Positions 35,301 to 44,993 of a DNA stretch of 64,000 nucleotides are shown in pieces. The notes under the pieces are model-generated. The model saw nothing but the letters and a program-made list of their open reading frames with translations. It ran no database searches and was not told the DNA's origin. How positions within the stretch are numbered: the first letter of the stretch is position 1; every line of letters begins with the position of its first letter. The position numbers and the translations under genes were made by a program. The DNA lies in contig OX638130.1 in assembly GCA_951804985.1 (NCBI GenBank), forward strand, positions 124,757,593-124,821,592. The letters are read 5' to 3'. The DNA comes from Dryomyza anilis. Taxonomy: Eukaryota; Arthropoda; Insecta; Diptera; Dryomyzidae.

Positions 35301-38300
35301 AAAAAAATAAAAAAATATACCATCCCGATATCGTTCTCTGATTAGGAGAAATTACATGGCAAAAATTACCATTTTTGTTCTAATTTCATACATTTGTGTA
35401 TTTCGTTGTAAGGACCACAAATGATATCCTTTATTCGCACTAATTCTTTTCTAATCATAATCAATGTGGTAAAAGATAAAAATATATCATCCGGTTATCG
35501 TTCACGGTTTAGGAGAAATATCATGGAAAAATTACCATTTTTTCTAATTTCATACATTTGTGCGTTTTTTTGTAAATTTATTTCTTTAAGGACTGCAAGC
35601 GGTATCCTTTATTGAAACAAATTATTTCAGATCACTATCGATGTGCACAGAAAAATATTGTACGTATATATAACAATTGATATTAATAGCAAACAAAATC
35701 GTATTCCATTTTAAAATATGAATGTATTAATAATTAATTAATTGTTTTACACATTTTTTAATTAAAATATTAATAGGAATAAATTTAATATAATTTCAAT
35801 ACAACTAAATATTTAATAGTATTAACTACTTTTATTTGTTACTTTTGATTGATTCATTTTCTTAAAATGCAACACTGTTTTTTTTTGTTCTGGATTTTAT
35901 TTTGTTTTTTGTTTGTGCGTCGGCGGCGTCGTTCAGTTTCTTCTAACAATATTTTCTTCTACGTTGCTATTTTAAAACAGGATATTGCATTATTTAGTGT
36001 ATGTATTGGAATCATTAAAAAGCGAATATCAAATTTTATGTTTGACTCAATTAATTGGCCCACCTGTAGAAGTTGTGAAAACTGACTTCGGTAAAACATT
36101 CGTTAGGTTGAAAGAATTTTACCAAGCATATCAAACAGTATAAATACTTATTTAATATTTATTTTATTAAATTAAATTATTTTTATTTTCATATGTTTCT
36201 ATTCGACAAATATTTTATTTAATTTAACAAAATATTTAATTGATCCAATTTCTATCGAATGAAATTTTTAATTGATGTTACTAATTAATTAATTAATGAT
36301 TTAAAAATTCCCAATAAAAAATATAATATATATAACAACTTTAATATCAATATGACAAAAAAATGAATTAAAGTTTCTCCAATTAACATATTCTCATTAT
36401 TACGAATATAATATTCAATGCTACTAAAAGTTACATCGGCTGAGTTTCAATTTAAAATTAATTGGATTGATTAACATTTTAGTTATATTTACACACTTTT
36501 TTTCTGTGTGTGGTTAAAAATTAAAAAATAAATCATACCGATATCGGCTCCAGATGTCCAAAAAATTCTCGAAGTTTAAATATTTCTACATTATTTTTGT
36601 GAATCAATAAAAGACATTTTGTAAAGCATAACTATACCTAGATATTTTATTTATTTAGTAAAAACAATGAACGAAATCTACCGATTTGTTTTCCAGTTGT
36701 ATAATTTTGTTCAAAAAAATGAAATATATATGAAAATTGTGAAATTGTTTACTGCTGTTTAGAAGTATGCCCATTACATTTTAAACTGTGTACCACGTTT
36801 TGATGTCAAACGCAACCTTTAGAAGCTAAAAATCGAAATATATAAATTTTAAACACAAAAAACATAAATATTGGTGATTTTTAAATCCAAATTAGTGGTA
36901 CACAGTTGCAAAAGTTATAGACATACATTCTAAACAGCATTAAACAACAAAAAAAAAACGACCAATCACAATGCAAATAAATGAATTTCGATTGAAAGTA
37001 CAGCGTGTTCTAGCTCGATAATAATATTCGGTGCTATTTGTGAAATACTTTTACGAAAAGTCCATCGGTAAACATTAGATTGCATTTATTGCATAAAACA
37101 CAAGCGATCTCGTATCTTTAAAGTCTGTCGATAAGCACAAAACAGGAATAAGAAAGATACTACATCAATTCTACAAATAACGTCTGATTGTAACACTAGA
37201 TATAGAAAAAATTACAGCCTGTGCGTGCTGAGTGCTAGACAGAAACATCGAAAGTGTAGAATCATTTTTTACGACAGATAAGCGCAGTGACTATTACCAA
37301 GGTAATCACTGCGTGTAAGCATGAATTGCTAAATATAGTATTGATTGAGATAAGAAATAAGAGGTCTGCTCTTCTCGAACATACAAAAAAAAACAAAAAA
37401 AAAACAATAATATATATTAAAACAACAACAAGCTAAAAAGTACTCGCACATAAAGTAAAAAATATATATATTTTACTAAAAACAAAAATGGAATTCAAAT
37501 AAAACGGATACTGAGGCGCACAAATAAAATAATGACTTATTTTGCAAGGCAATGAATGCAAATGAATTCGGGTTTTTATTAAATATTTTTCAAGCTGTTG
37601 TTGTATTTTGTTTGTAATCTTTATAGCTGTTCGCATAAATTTGGAATGTCGAACTGCTCACTGATGATAGAAATACGGTGTATCGAAGCACTGAATGGCG
37701 GTTGTACTGAACTCATTAAAATGTGCGCATGGAAGAATATATTAACTGGAAGTTAAGGCGATATCAATGAGCGTATATTTGTATAAATATATACTAAATT
37801 TATAAATTGAACTGGTTAAGTGAAGTGTGAGAACTACGCGGCGAGTGGAAAATGCTACGCTAAACGTACGAGTGCACCGCTGATGATGGTCAGTTGCTAA
37901 TTATAGTGATTAAGACAAATTACTAACATATGGCAAAGTTTTCTTTCTATAGGCCCTATGAACCGCAGTACAAAGCGCAAGTTTTTTTTTCTTTAGGAAT
38001 TACAGCGTTTACAAAGTTTTAGATTTTAATTTGCCACACTCAAATTAGTGACAGTCACGGTGGAGGGTATACATATATGAAAAAACATCTTGCTAAAATG
38101 AATTTTATTATTTCTAAAAATAAAATTATATCTGCGTAATACATATTTTTTATCTGTATATTGTATCTGCGTCATTTATCTATACAAAAACAATACATCT
38201 GTTATCAGTAATGCATTGAACGTTAACGCATACGAGCAGCGCACCAGAAACCGGCACTCAGTAACACGTAACACTCACCTGGACCGTAGAAGTTTTTGCC

Positions 38301-38618
38301 CTTGGTCACATCATACACCATGCCATTGACACCCACCAGAACGCGTCCATCGGCCTGAGTGCCATCGAATGCGCGCAGCTCCTGCACCGTAAAGTCGCGC
38401 CGCAACTTGGGCATTGCCGGCTCCGCTGGTTTTGCGGTGCCCGCACTCGGCAGCTCGATGCGGTCCCGTATGATTTTGTAGACCAAAAATGCAATAATCA
38501 AAACCAGTCCCAGATTCATGGGGCTGTAGATGATTTCGTTGACGATGGACATCAACATGGATGCAGGCACCTGTTCGCCCGTTGCGTCGCCAGCTGGCTG
38601 CACTTGTTCTGCCGTCAT
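32388..38618 (-). CDS. MSBP: Membrane steroid/heme-binding protein (PGRMC / MAPR family), 3 coding exons
   Basis: Exons on the minus strand are 38618-38279, 32806-32654 and 32590-32388; they join in frame to 231 residues. A single transmembrane helix lies near residues 33-50 (MNLGLVLIIAFLVYKII), preceded by a short lumenal N-terminus. The cytochrome b5-like MAPR domain runs from about residue 73 (RRDFTVQELRAFDGT) through VNGMVYDVTKG, KNFYGPGGPYA, FAGRDASRNLATF, and DLSDLSAMEMDSVREWEMQF to KYELVGKLLRKGE. The Tyr of FYGP (about 111) corresponds to the heme-ligating Tyr of PGRMC1. The C-terminal tail is Asp/Glu/Thr-rich. Family members bind heme, partner cytochrome P450s at the ER and, in Drosophila, bind ecdysteroids. 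Intron 1 is 5.47 kb with several repeats; intron 2 (32591-32653) is 63 nt. Confidence 0.95.
34730..34892 (+). pseudogene. Unrecognised coding-like fragment with a frameshift
   Basis: In the AT-rich MSBP intron this 160-base segment is GC-richer with good codon structure. One frame (about 34729-34818) reads ...KVSCKKHEIDVNNSRTLDFL... and on to LISGDTTNS. After a run of A the next frame reads KDQKGVFIDDVDIKL and stops at 34884-34886. A single-base change in the A run breaks it. I do not recognise the protein. It is antisense to MSBP. Confidence 0.35.
35262..35640. repeat. Tandem repeat, about 170-base unit, two and a bit copies
   Basis: TTCTTTTCTAATCA(C/T)AATCA at 35274 and 35444, each followed by ATATCGTTC, AGGAGAAAT, CATGG(C)AAAAATTACCATTTTT and CATACATTTGTG. 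A third partial start lies near 35610. It sits inside the MSBP intron and abuts the CACAGAAAAA end of a possible MITE at 35647. Confidence 0.7.
35647..36515. mobile_element. Possible MITE with CACAGAAAAA ends
   Basis: The left end CACAGAAAAATATTGTACG and the right end, read in reverse complement as CACAGAAAAAAAGTGTG, are similar and both are followed by ATATAAC. The interior is AT-rich with TTAATTAATT runs. Ends are imperfect and no target duplication was fixed. Confidence 0.3.
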
Positions 38619-39110
38619 CGTTGCGTTGCTGTGATTGTTTGTCGTTTGTTTTAATTTTTTCTTTCGTTATTTTATTCCAAATTGCGACTTAAAACAGAAA
38701 ACTGACTGACTACTGCACTCACTCAACACTCACTTCGTTGCGCAGCGTTTCTTTTTCTTCTCCTCGAACTTTGATCTAATCGTACGTTGTTGGTTGGTAG
38801 TGTTGGCTCTGCCACACGTCGTCCGTCCACCCGTTTGTCGCTTGGAGTTCACAAATCACGGCCAAATTGCAAAATTAAGCGGCTACCATAAAAAAATAAC
38901 AACGAAAGATTTTTCAATGTAGCTATGATTTTGTGTTGCTTATTTTGAAATGTATTTCACTTGTGCTTCAATTGTTTTCGATCGGGCGTAAAAAACAGTA
39001 GAAGTTTCCAAGCGCTGGATCGTATGAGAAATGATGATGAGATTTCGCGGCCGCCCCACTCCAGTGTTCACATTCTACTCCGATCGGAGCAGATCTGGTA
39101 CTTTTTCTAA
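38619..39110 (-). promoter_or_regulatory. MSBP 5' UTR and probable promoter
   Basis: Upstream of the MSBP ATG on the minus strand, the GC-richer DNA to about 38880 should be leader sequence. Further out there is a GCGGCCGCCCC stretch (39046-39058) and a 12-base perfect palindrome CTCCGATCGGAG (39078-39089). The transcription start is not fixed. Confidence 0.4.
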
Positions 39111-39509
39111 TTTGCAGAGTAGCAGACTTTCTGGTACTTTGAAGGAAAATTTTAATACAATTTTATAAAATCTATTACATTTCAGGAATTATTTGATATA
39201 TGCATTTTAAAGTTTTATCTCATTCAAATGTATTTCCTTGTTTATTCTAATGGTTGCTTGCGACTTTGTGCTGCTTCATTTTTATATTTTTATATATTTT
39301 TTTTTTAATATGACAATAGAATCAATAGATATTAATCAAATGAAATTTTCGGCAATTTGGATACATTTTTGCCATTATTCCGAAACGGCCATGACTTTCA
39401 GTTTAGCTCTAGTTTTTAATATATAGTTTCAGTTAATTTTTAAAATATGTGATTTAAAATACGAATTTGTATTTTACTAATTCTAACCACTTAATATTAG
39501 TCCCGTTTT

Positions 39510-39628
39510 ACATGTTATCTTCTGTGAGATGCACTGTATCGCCTAGGGTTGCAATAAATATATGAATTGCTATAAATATATGAATTTTTGAAAAATGATA
39601 CAGTGTATCTCATAAAAGATAACATGTT
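39510..39628. repeat. Hairpin element (about 31-base arms)
   Basis: 39510-39540 (ACATGTTATCT...CACTGTATC) is inverted at 39597-39628 (GATACAGTG...AGATAACATGT) with a few mismatches and a 56-base spacer containing a duplicated AAATATATGAATT. Probably a small MITE. Confidence 0.55.
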
Positions 39629-39840
39629 AATCGAGCATTCTGTATTTATGTAAAAAAAAATAGAATCTGCTAAATTATATTAATTTTTAGTACATTTTAA
39701 TTAACCATCAGCTACTTATCTACCAGAGAAAACTGTGATACCTGAAACTCTGAAATGGTCAGTGTTGTCTAATTTGTATTTTCATACTAATTGGAGTACT
39801 TCTTTTTATTTTCATTATTAATACTTTTTTTACTGAAATT

Positions 39841-39910
39841 AGTAGCGTCGGTGGCTCGATTGGTTAGTGCGTTAGAATACGAACCAAAATTCACAGTTTC
39901 TGGGACCTTT
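39841..39910 (+). repeat. Fragment of the tRNA-derived SINE head
   Basis: GTAGCGTCGGTGGCTCGATT continues as GGTTAGTGCG, matching the tRNA-like head of the SINE at 1463-1768 including the A box. The B-box half is eroded. It is a 5' fragment, not a tRNA gene. Confidence 0.45.
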
Positions 39911-40441
39911 TGATTTCGTTTTTTGTCTGCCGTTAAATTTGTTGATAAAAGTACGTTTTTATTTATGTTATTATTTTTTCAAAATGCAACGCTGGCGCAA
40001 ACTAAAAAAAAATACCAACGTAAAGGTATTGCCATACATGTTTTTTGTTAAATGAAATGCTGCCAGAGAAATATTTATCCGGTGACCTGAGAATTTGTTT
40101 GACCAATAAGCAATTTTTGGGTGAAAGAAGTAATGAAGTGGATTTATATGACATATATATCTTCATTCTAAAATCAATATGGCAAGATACAAAGTCAACT
40201 CCTAAGTAGCTTAAAAGAAATCGATCGATCCACATGGTTTTTGTACCAAGTAATGCGTTTTAATAGAGCAATAGGAAACTCCATGACACATTGGGGAAAA
40301 AATCAGTTATTATGGCCAAAATTATAAAACGTTTTCAGATTATTATTATTATTTTTTTGTTTTGTAGTAATGTATTTAAGGCTGTGTTTCTTATATTAAA
40401 ATGGGAAATAAAAAAATAATAATAAAATTGTAATATATATT

Positions 40442-40443
<2 letters not shown>

Positions 40444-40507
<64 letters not shown>
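40444..40507. repeat. (TA)n microsatellite, about 64 bases
   Basis: Uninterrupted TA dinucleotide repeat. Confidence 0.95.
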
Positions 40508-40515
<8 letters not shown>

Positions 40516-41444
40516 GATGATGGAAATCCTATATTCCCCATATAAATTTTTTAAAAATTTGACTTTTTCCAAAAATACACCAATTTTACAAGAGTTACGT
40601 TAAAAAGGTGCAAAATGGGACAATTCACGTTTATTGACAATTAATATATCATTCAAAAATGAAAAATAATTTATCTAAATCGAAATATCTAACTTTCACA
40701 TGGCCGTATCCTTCCGATCCAAATTTAATACTAATTATTAGTGAATGCATCTTCTATATCAATGATATCTTCAATATCAGTGACATGGAATATGTTACAA
40801 TTTTGTCATTATAAATATACGTGAAATATTTGATATATTTGGGGTGGGCCACAAATTTTTCTTTGGTTAAATAGGAATTATAAGTAGAGTACAAACCTAA
40901 TACAAAAAAAATATATGTCATTAGACGGTAATTTTATGTCGATGTAATATAATTGGTTTTTGGTCATAAACTTGGAATTTATGTTCCATATATGTGGCAA
41001 GTATAGAATGAAGAACCTAATAGGAACATGTATATATAATTAACTTTAATATTTAATAAAAGTATATTATTATGCATGACATATTTATAACATTCACTAC
41101 ATATGTTTGTGGAAAGTTGTGTTGCAAAAATAACATCCGCAAAAGCATAATTTAAAAAATAAAGAAAATCACAATTTTAATAAATTTTCACAAATTTCAT
41201 TTTTTTTTTGTGCGCGTAAAAATTAGAGGAGGTAGAATATAAGCTTTAACCCGGAAACTTAGAAAAATTAGAGTTGTAGTTTGCCGAAAACTATGTTCGT
41301 AAAGACTTCTATTATTATGCCATGCATATTTTTTATTTTTTTTTACAGGACAAACATTCACGTTAATTGCACTGCGCAGTATCTTTATTATTTTTAATAA
41401 ACACATAACTTACAGTTCAAGTTAAAATTACAGTTTAAGTTCCA

Positions 41445-41690
41445 AATAGTGAAAAGTTTGATCTACAACGCTTCGTTTAGGATTTACATCCATTTGAAGT
41501 GATATAAAAAGTGCAAAGTTTGACCCATCAACGACGGTCCGATTAGGATTTATAGCCATTTGAAGCAAATGTGTGATTTCTCGATTCCTACTATAGCGAT
41601 CCACATTATTTTTATACCAAGTAATGAGGTTTAATATGCGATGAAAAGTACAAAGTTTGACCCATCTACGACGCTCCGATAAGTATTTAA
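41445..41690. repeat. Diverged tandem repeat containing AAAGTTTGACCCATC
   Basis: Three spaced copies of (A)AAGTTTGA(C/T)C(C)ATCxACGACG(C/G)TCCGATTAGGATTTA at about 41452, 41515 and 41653. Between them GCGATCCACAT ... ATACCAAGTAATGAGGTTTAA matches a segment at 40225-40262, so this is part of a dispersed family. Confidence 0.55.
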
Positions 41691-42059
41691 AGCTTTTTTA
41701 AATTAAAGATGTCATTATAAAAAAAATAACTATATAATAAATTAGCTATAGTTTTATTTTATATCGTTTTATGTTATTTCAAATAATTTTAAATGTTTTG
41801 GTATAATTTAATATTTTTAAAAATGTCATCATAGGCACAAATGGGTTAAATACAAAAATAATAACAATAAACATTCTTAATGTCACACTTCAGTCGCTTA
41901 ATCTACATGATGTTCTTGCAAAGCTTTGATAAAAGCTTCTGTCGTTTAATGTTCGGCTCAATGCGACGTTGAAAAGTCGAACTTAATACGTCGGATAAAC
42001 CGAACGTTTGGGGCTCGACCAAAAATAAACGGTTGGTCACTAAATGTCAAATTCTAAGC

Positions 42060-42545
42060 TACAACGGTTAAATTAGTCGATTGTCACATATTGAGGAGTC
42101 GCGCGCCTGACGTTCGGGTGAAGTGAGTGCGCGTCAAATGTTTGTCGGCTGTGCTTTCTTTTAAGTTTATATTTTGGTTGGCATTTAAGACGAACGTGCC
42201 AAGAAAGTGCTAAATTGTTAAAAATAAAATTTATTTTTAGTTTTAAATTAAATTTTAATGCAATTGCAAGAAAGTGAGCAGCGGAATAAAAAGTGGTCAG
42301 CAATATTTTAATTGTAATTTTACGCATTTCATACTGAATGACGCCATATAACACGTGTGCATTTCGGCGAAATAAATACAATAAATAGTGCGCTAATTGC
42401 ACAAGTATTAAGTTTTTCGTTTCAATATTGAAAGTGCAAATAAACATTTGTCTTTGGTGGCGCAAACCGTTATCAAGAAGTACCGCCTGCGCAGCAGGTG
42501 GTTCACGATGAGTGGAAACGAAACAGAAGAAAAATAACAAAATAA
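42060..42545 (+). other. GC-richer, UTR-like island
   Basis: From about 42095 (GAGGAGTCGCGCGCCTGACG) to 42540 the DNA is less AT-rich, lacks repeats and resembles fly 5' UTR sequence. A possible donor CGCAGCAG|GTGGTT lies near 42496-42503, and the only ATG downstream opens a nine-codon frame. It could be an untranslated first exon of a plus-strand gene, perhaps the one with the exon at 44507. Inference only. Confidence 0.25.
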
Positions 42546-43149
42546 AAAAAAAACTTTTTAAATTTTACTTGTATCATATCGCGCCAATATCGAAGCACCT
42601 TGACCATAAAATGTACATCATTGAGCGAATGATTTTAAAAAACTAAAAAAAAACAATTAAAAAATATTTATAAATTTACGTAGATGAGGCTTTGAAGATA
42701 AAAAAATGAATAAGTCTACGATTATGGCAGTTTTAACAAAATCCGAAAATCATGTATTTGACAAAAGATAAATTTAAATCGGAAATATCTAATGGGATTT
42801 CATAGAAATTAAAAGTTGACATTTTTGGCAACCGCCGGTACACGACCACGCCTCTTTAAATAATAAACAAAATATATAAAAGTTTAAAAGTTTTTCAAAG
42901 CAGTAGGGTTTTACAACACAGTCTAACATCCATTGACGATAATTTTTAAGTTCGAAAAATGATAATATGTAAAATGAAATTCAAAAAATTTTAATATTGA
43001 ATTATGTGTTCTTTAGATATTTTGTCAAAATCCAAAATTCTCTAAAGAAACAAAATTTGTTAATAAATGGGATCGTTTTAAATATAAATCCTATAATTTT
43101 CATATAAACAGTATCATATATAAACAGTATCGTAAAGATATCGTTCGGT

Positions 43150-43385
43150 TTGTCTCGGAGACCATCAATATCGCGAAGCTTTCTCGAACTTAGTTCGATA
43201 AAAAAGTTCGATCTCTGAACTTTATCACTTCTAATTTAAAAAAAAGTCTTGTACATTTCAATTTTACGATAAGATACAATATTTAAACAATCACATATAT
43301 CTCCAATTTTTAATCGTTACGATTCCATAAAATGTATCGAGAAAACTCCGATTAAATTCATCGATATCTACCTATCATGTTGACT
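43150..43385. repeat. Dispersed repeat, second copy of 34110-34390
   Basis: Shares GAAGCTTTCT, AACTTAGTTCGATAAAAAA, CTTGTACATT, CGAGAAAACTC and CATCGATATCTACCTATCATG in the same order and orientation. Related pieces occur near 45235-45345 and 49315-49400. Confidence 0.5.
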
Positions 43386-43705
43386 CATGATCTCGTTACG
43401 AGAAAGTGTCCGATAGTGTGTGTATTCTCCTACTTCTCGCATTGATCGAATAGACCAGTAAGACTATGCAACAAATGGTTGACTTCTTTCTATTGGACAT
43501 CATTTTATGATATTACAATGGACTTCAAGATTCTAATCAAGTTCTCATACTCAATACTTGGATATGTGCTAAAATGTGTGTGTAAAACAAATAAATATGG
43601 TGTTCGATAAAAAAAGTGTATTAGCTTTTTATTGACTTTTTAACGATTTGAGAAATAATTTTTTAAACAATTTTTGTACGGTGCCGTTTAACTGCATTTT
43701 TTCAC

Positions 43706-44077
43706 TTAGCGTATTTACAGTTCGTCGTATTTTATTATGGTATTCGTACCATGTAGTATATATACGACACAATAACACATAAATGTCAATTTGTTGTTGC
43801 ATCCCTTATAAAAGTGAAAAACCTCAAGTGTTGTATTTAAGAGTAGCCCTGAGGCGTTTTTTTTGTGTCGTATTTTATGAAATGAAGATAAATTAAAGAT
43901 AGAGAAATTAAAATAACTTGAATTAAATAACTTGAAAAAATTCTAAATTTATAAGTATAAGCTGCATTTATTTGACGAAACATTTGAACAAGCAAAAAAG
44001 TGGTGCGCACAGTTTAAATGGCGTACTGTCGTATTCATACAATGTCGTACCAATACCATGAACTGTGAATACGCTAA
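43706..44077. mobile_element. Candidate MITE (372 bases)
   Basis: Ends TTAGCGTATTTACAGTTC (43706-43723) and GAACTGTGAATACGCTAA (44060-44077) are inverted with one mismatch. Further inward similarity (GGTATTxGTACxA) extends the arms. There is no coding potential. Confidence 0.55.
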
Positions 44078-44506
44078 CTATATATATGGCTGTGTAAAAG
44101 ACAAAAGTTCAATGGTGCACGATATGAGATACAAAGATGGACATGTAATAAACCTCTTAAAAATTGTAAATTATACGAATATTGAAATGACAATAAGTTT
44201 ACGTACAAAAAAAGCAGTTTCAAAATACGAATTCGAAAAACATTAAACTTAGCCATTATTGATCCCATAGGCCTCAAATGTTAAATTCTTAAAAAGGCAT
44301 CAAAATAATTCATGTCGGTTCGTTTTCAGGCCAATATCAATTAACCACACAGCGAAGACTGCATTTATTTTAATAGTAATGCCTACAATACACAACGGCC
44401 TGCATACGAAAGTCGTTTAGTAACGACGATAGACAATTTTATTTTTCATTTTTTTTTTAATTATCGCGTCGGTGTAAATAACAGCACAAAGCGCATACAA
44501 TACACG

Positions 44507-44585
44507 ATGTCATCCCACAATGAGCTGTCATTCGACTGGAGCATTTTATTTCAACAGCAAGACATCGATCAATGGACTAAAACAG
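44507..44585 (+). CDS. Candidate first coding exon of an unidentified gene
   Basis: An ATG in good context (ACACG before it) opens 26 codons with balanced, non-repetitive usage, reading MSSHNELSFDWSILFQQQDI and on to DQWTKT. It ends at AAACAG|GTTAGA, a good donor, in phase 1. The GC content stands out from the AT-rich surroundings, and the 45 bases upstream look like leader sequence. I do not recognise the protein. A downstream exon in matching phase is not certain; one candidate is 60611-60675 (CTTTTCAATTAG acceptor, frame ASPRLIIKTDTNKEKEFKT then stop), 16 kb away. Confidence 0.35.
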
Positions 44586-44861
44586 GTTAGAATTATTTTA
44601 TATATCTCGTTAGTATTATTTACAAATTAATTAAGTATTTAGTTTGTACTACACTGTACAATCGGAAGTTATATTTATAATTTAATTTAAAAAACCAGTA
44701 TTTTAAAGTCACTTTCCCAACTAGTTTTCGTAGAATTACCATTTTTAGAATTACATATCTTGTTAGGAATGTCAGAATGGTATTTGCAACAATGTTATGT
44801 TTTGTGGAAATATTTTTATTTATATACATTTTTTCTTAAATTTAAAACAACGATATAATTA

Positions 44862-44993
44862 ATAAGGGTATTCATTTCACTTCGTATCTACTGCGTATAT
44901 GCATATGACGTAAAAATTATAAGCTTTATAATGTACAATTTTTACGAAATACGAATATACGCAGACGATACAAAGTTAAATGAATACCCTTAT
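44862..44993. mobile_element. 132-base MITE with target-site duplication
   Basis: Terminal inverted repeats ATAAGGGTATTCATTT (44862-44877) and its reverse complement ending at 44993 are exact. Arms remain similar further in (CGTATCTxCTGCGTATAT). A 5-base direct repeat AATTA flanks both sides (44857-44861, 44994-44998). Confidence 0.7.

Larger units (their letters stand above)
32807..38278 (-). other. MSBP intron 1 (5.47 kb)
   Basis: Bounded on the minus strand by CCAG|GTGAGT and GCTTAAG|GTGG. It holds the coding-like fragment at 34730, the tandem repeat at 35262, the possible MITE at 35647, and a repeat copy at 34110-34390 (GAAGCTTTCT ... ATCTACCTATCATGT) that recurs diverged at 43150-43385. 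No other gene is supported; the open frames at 32987, 33732, 35849 and 37433 look random. Confidence 0.5.
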
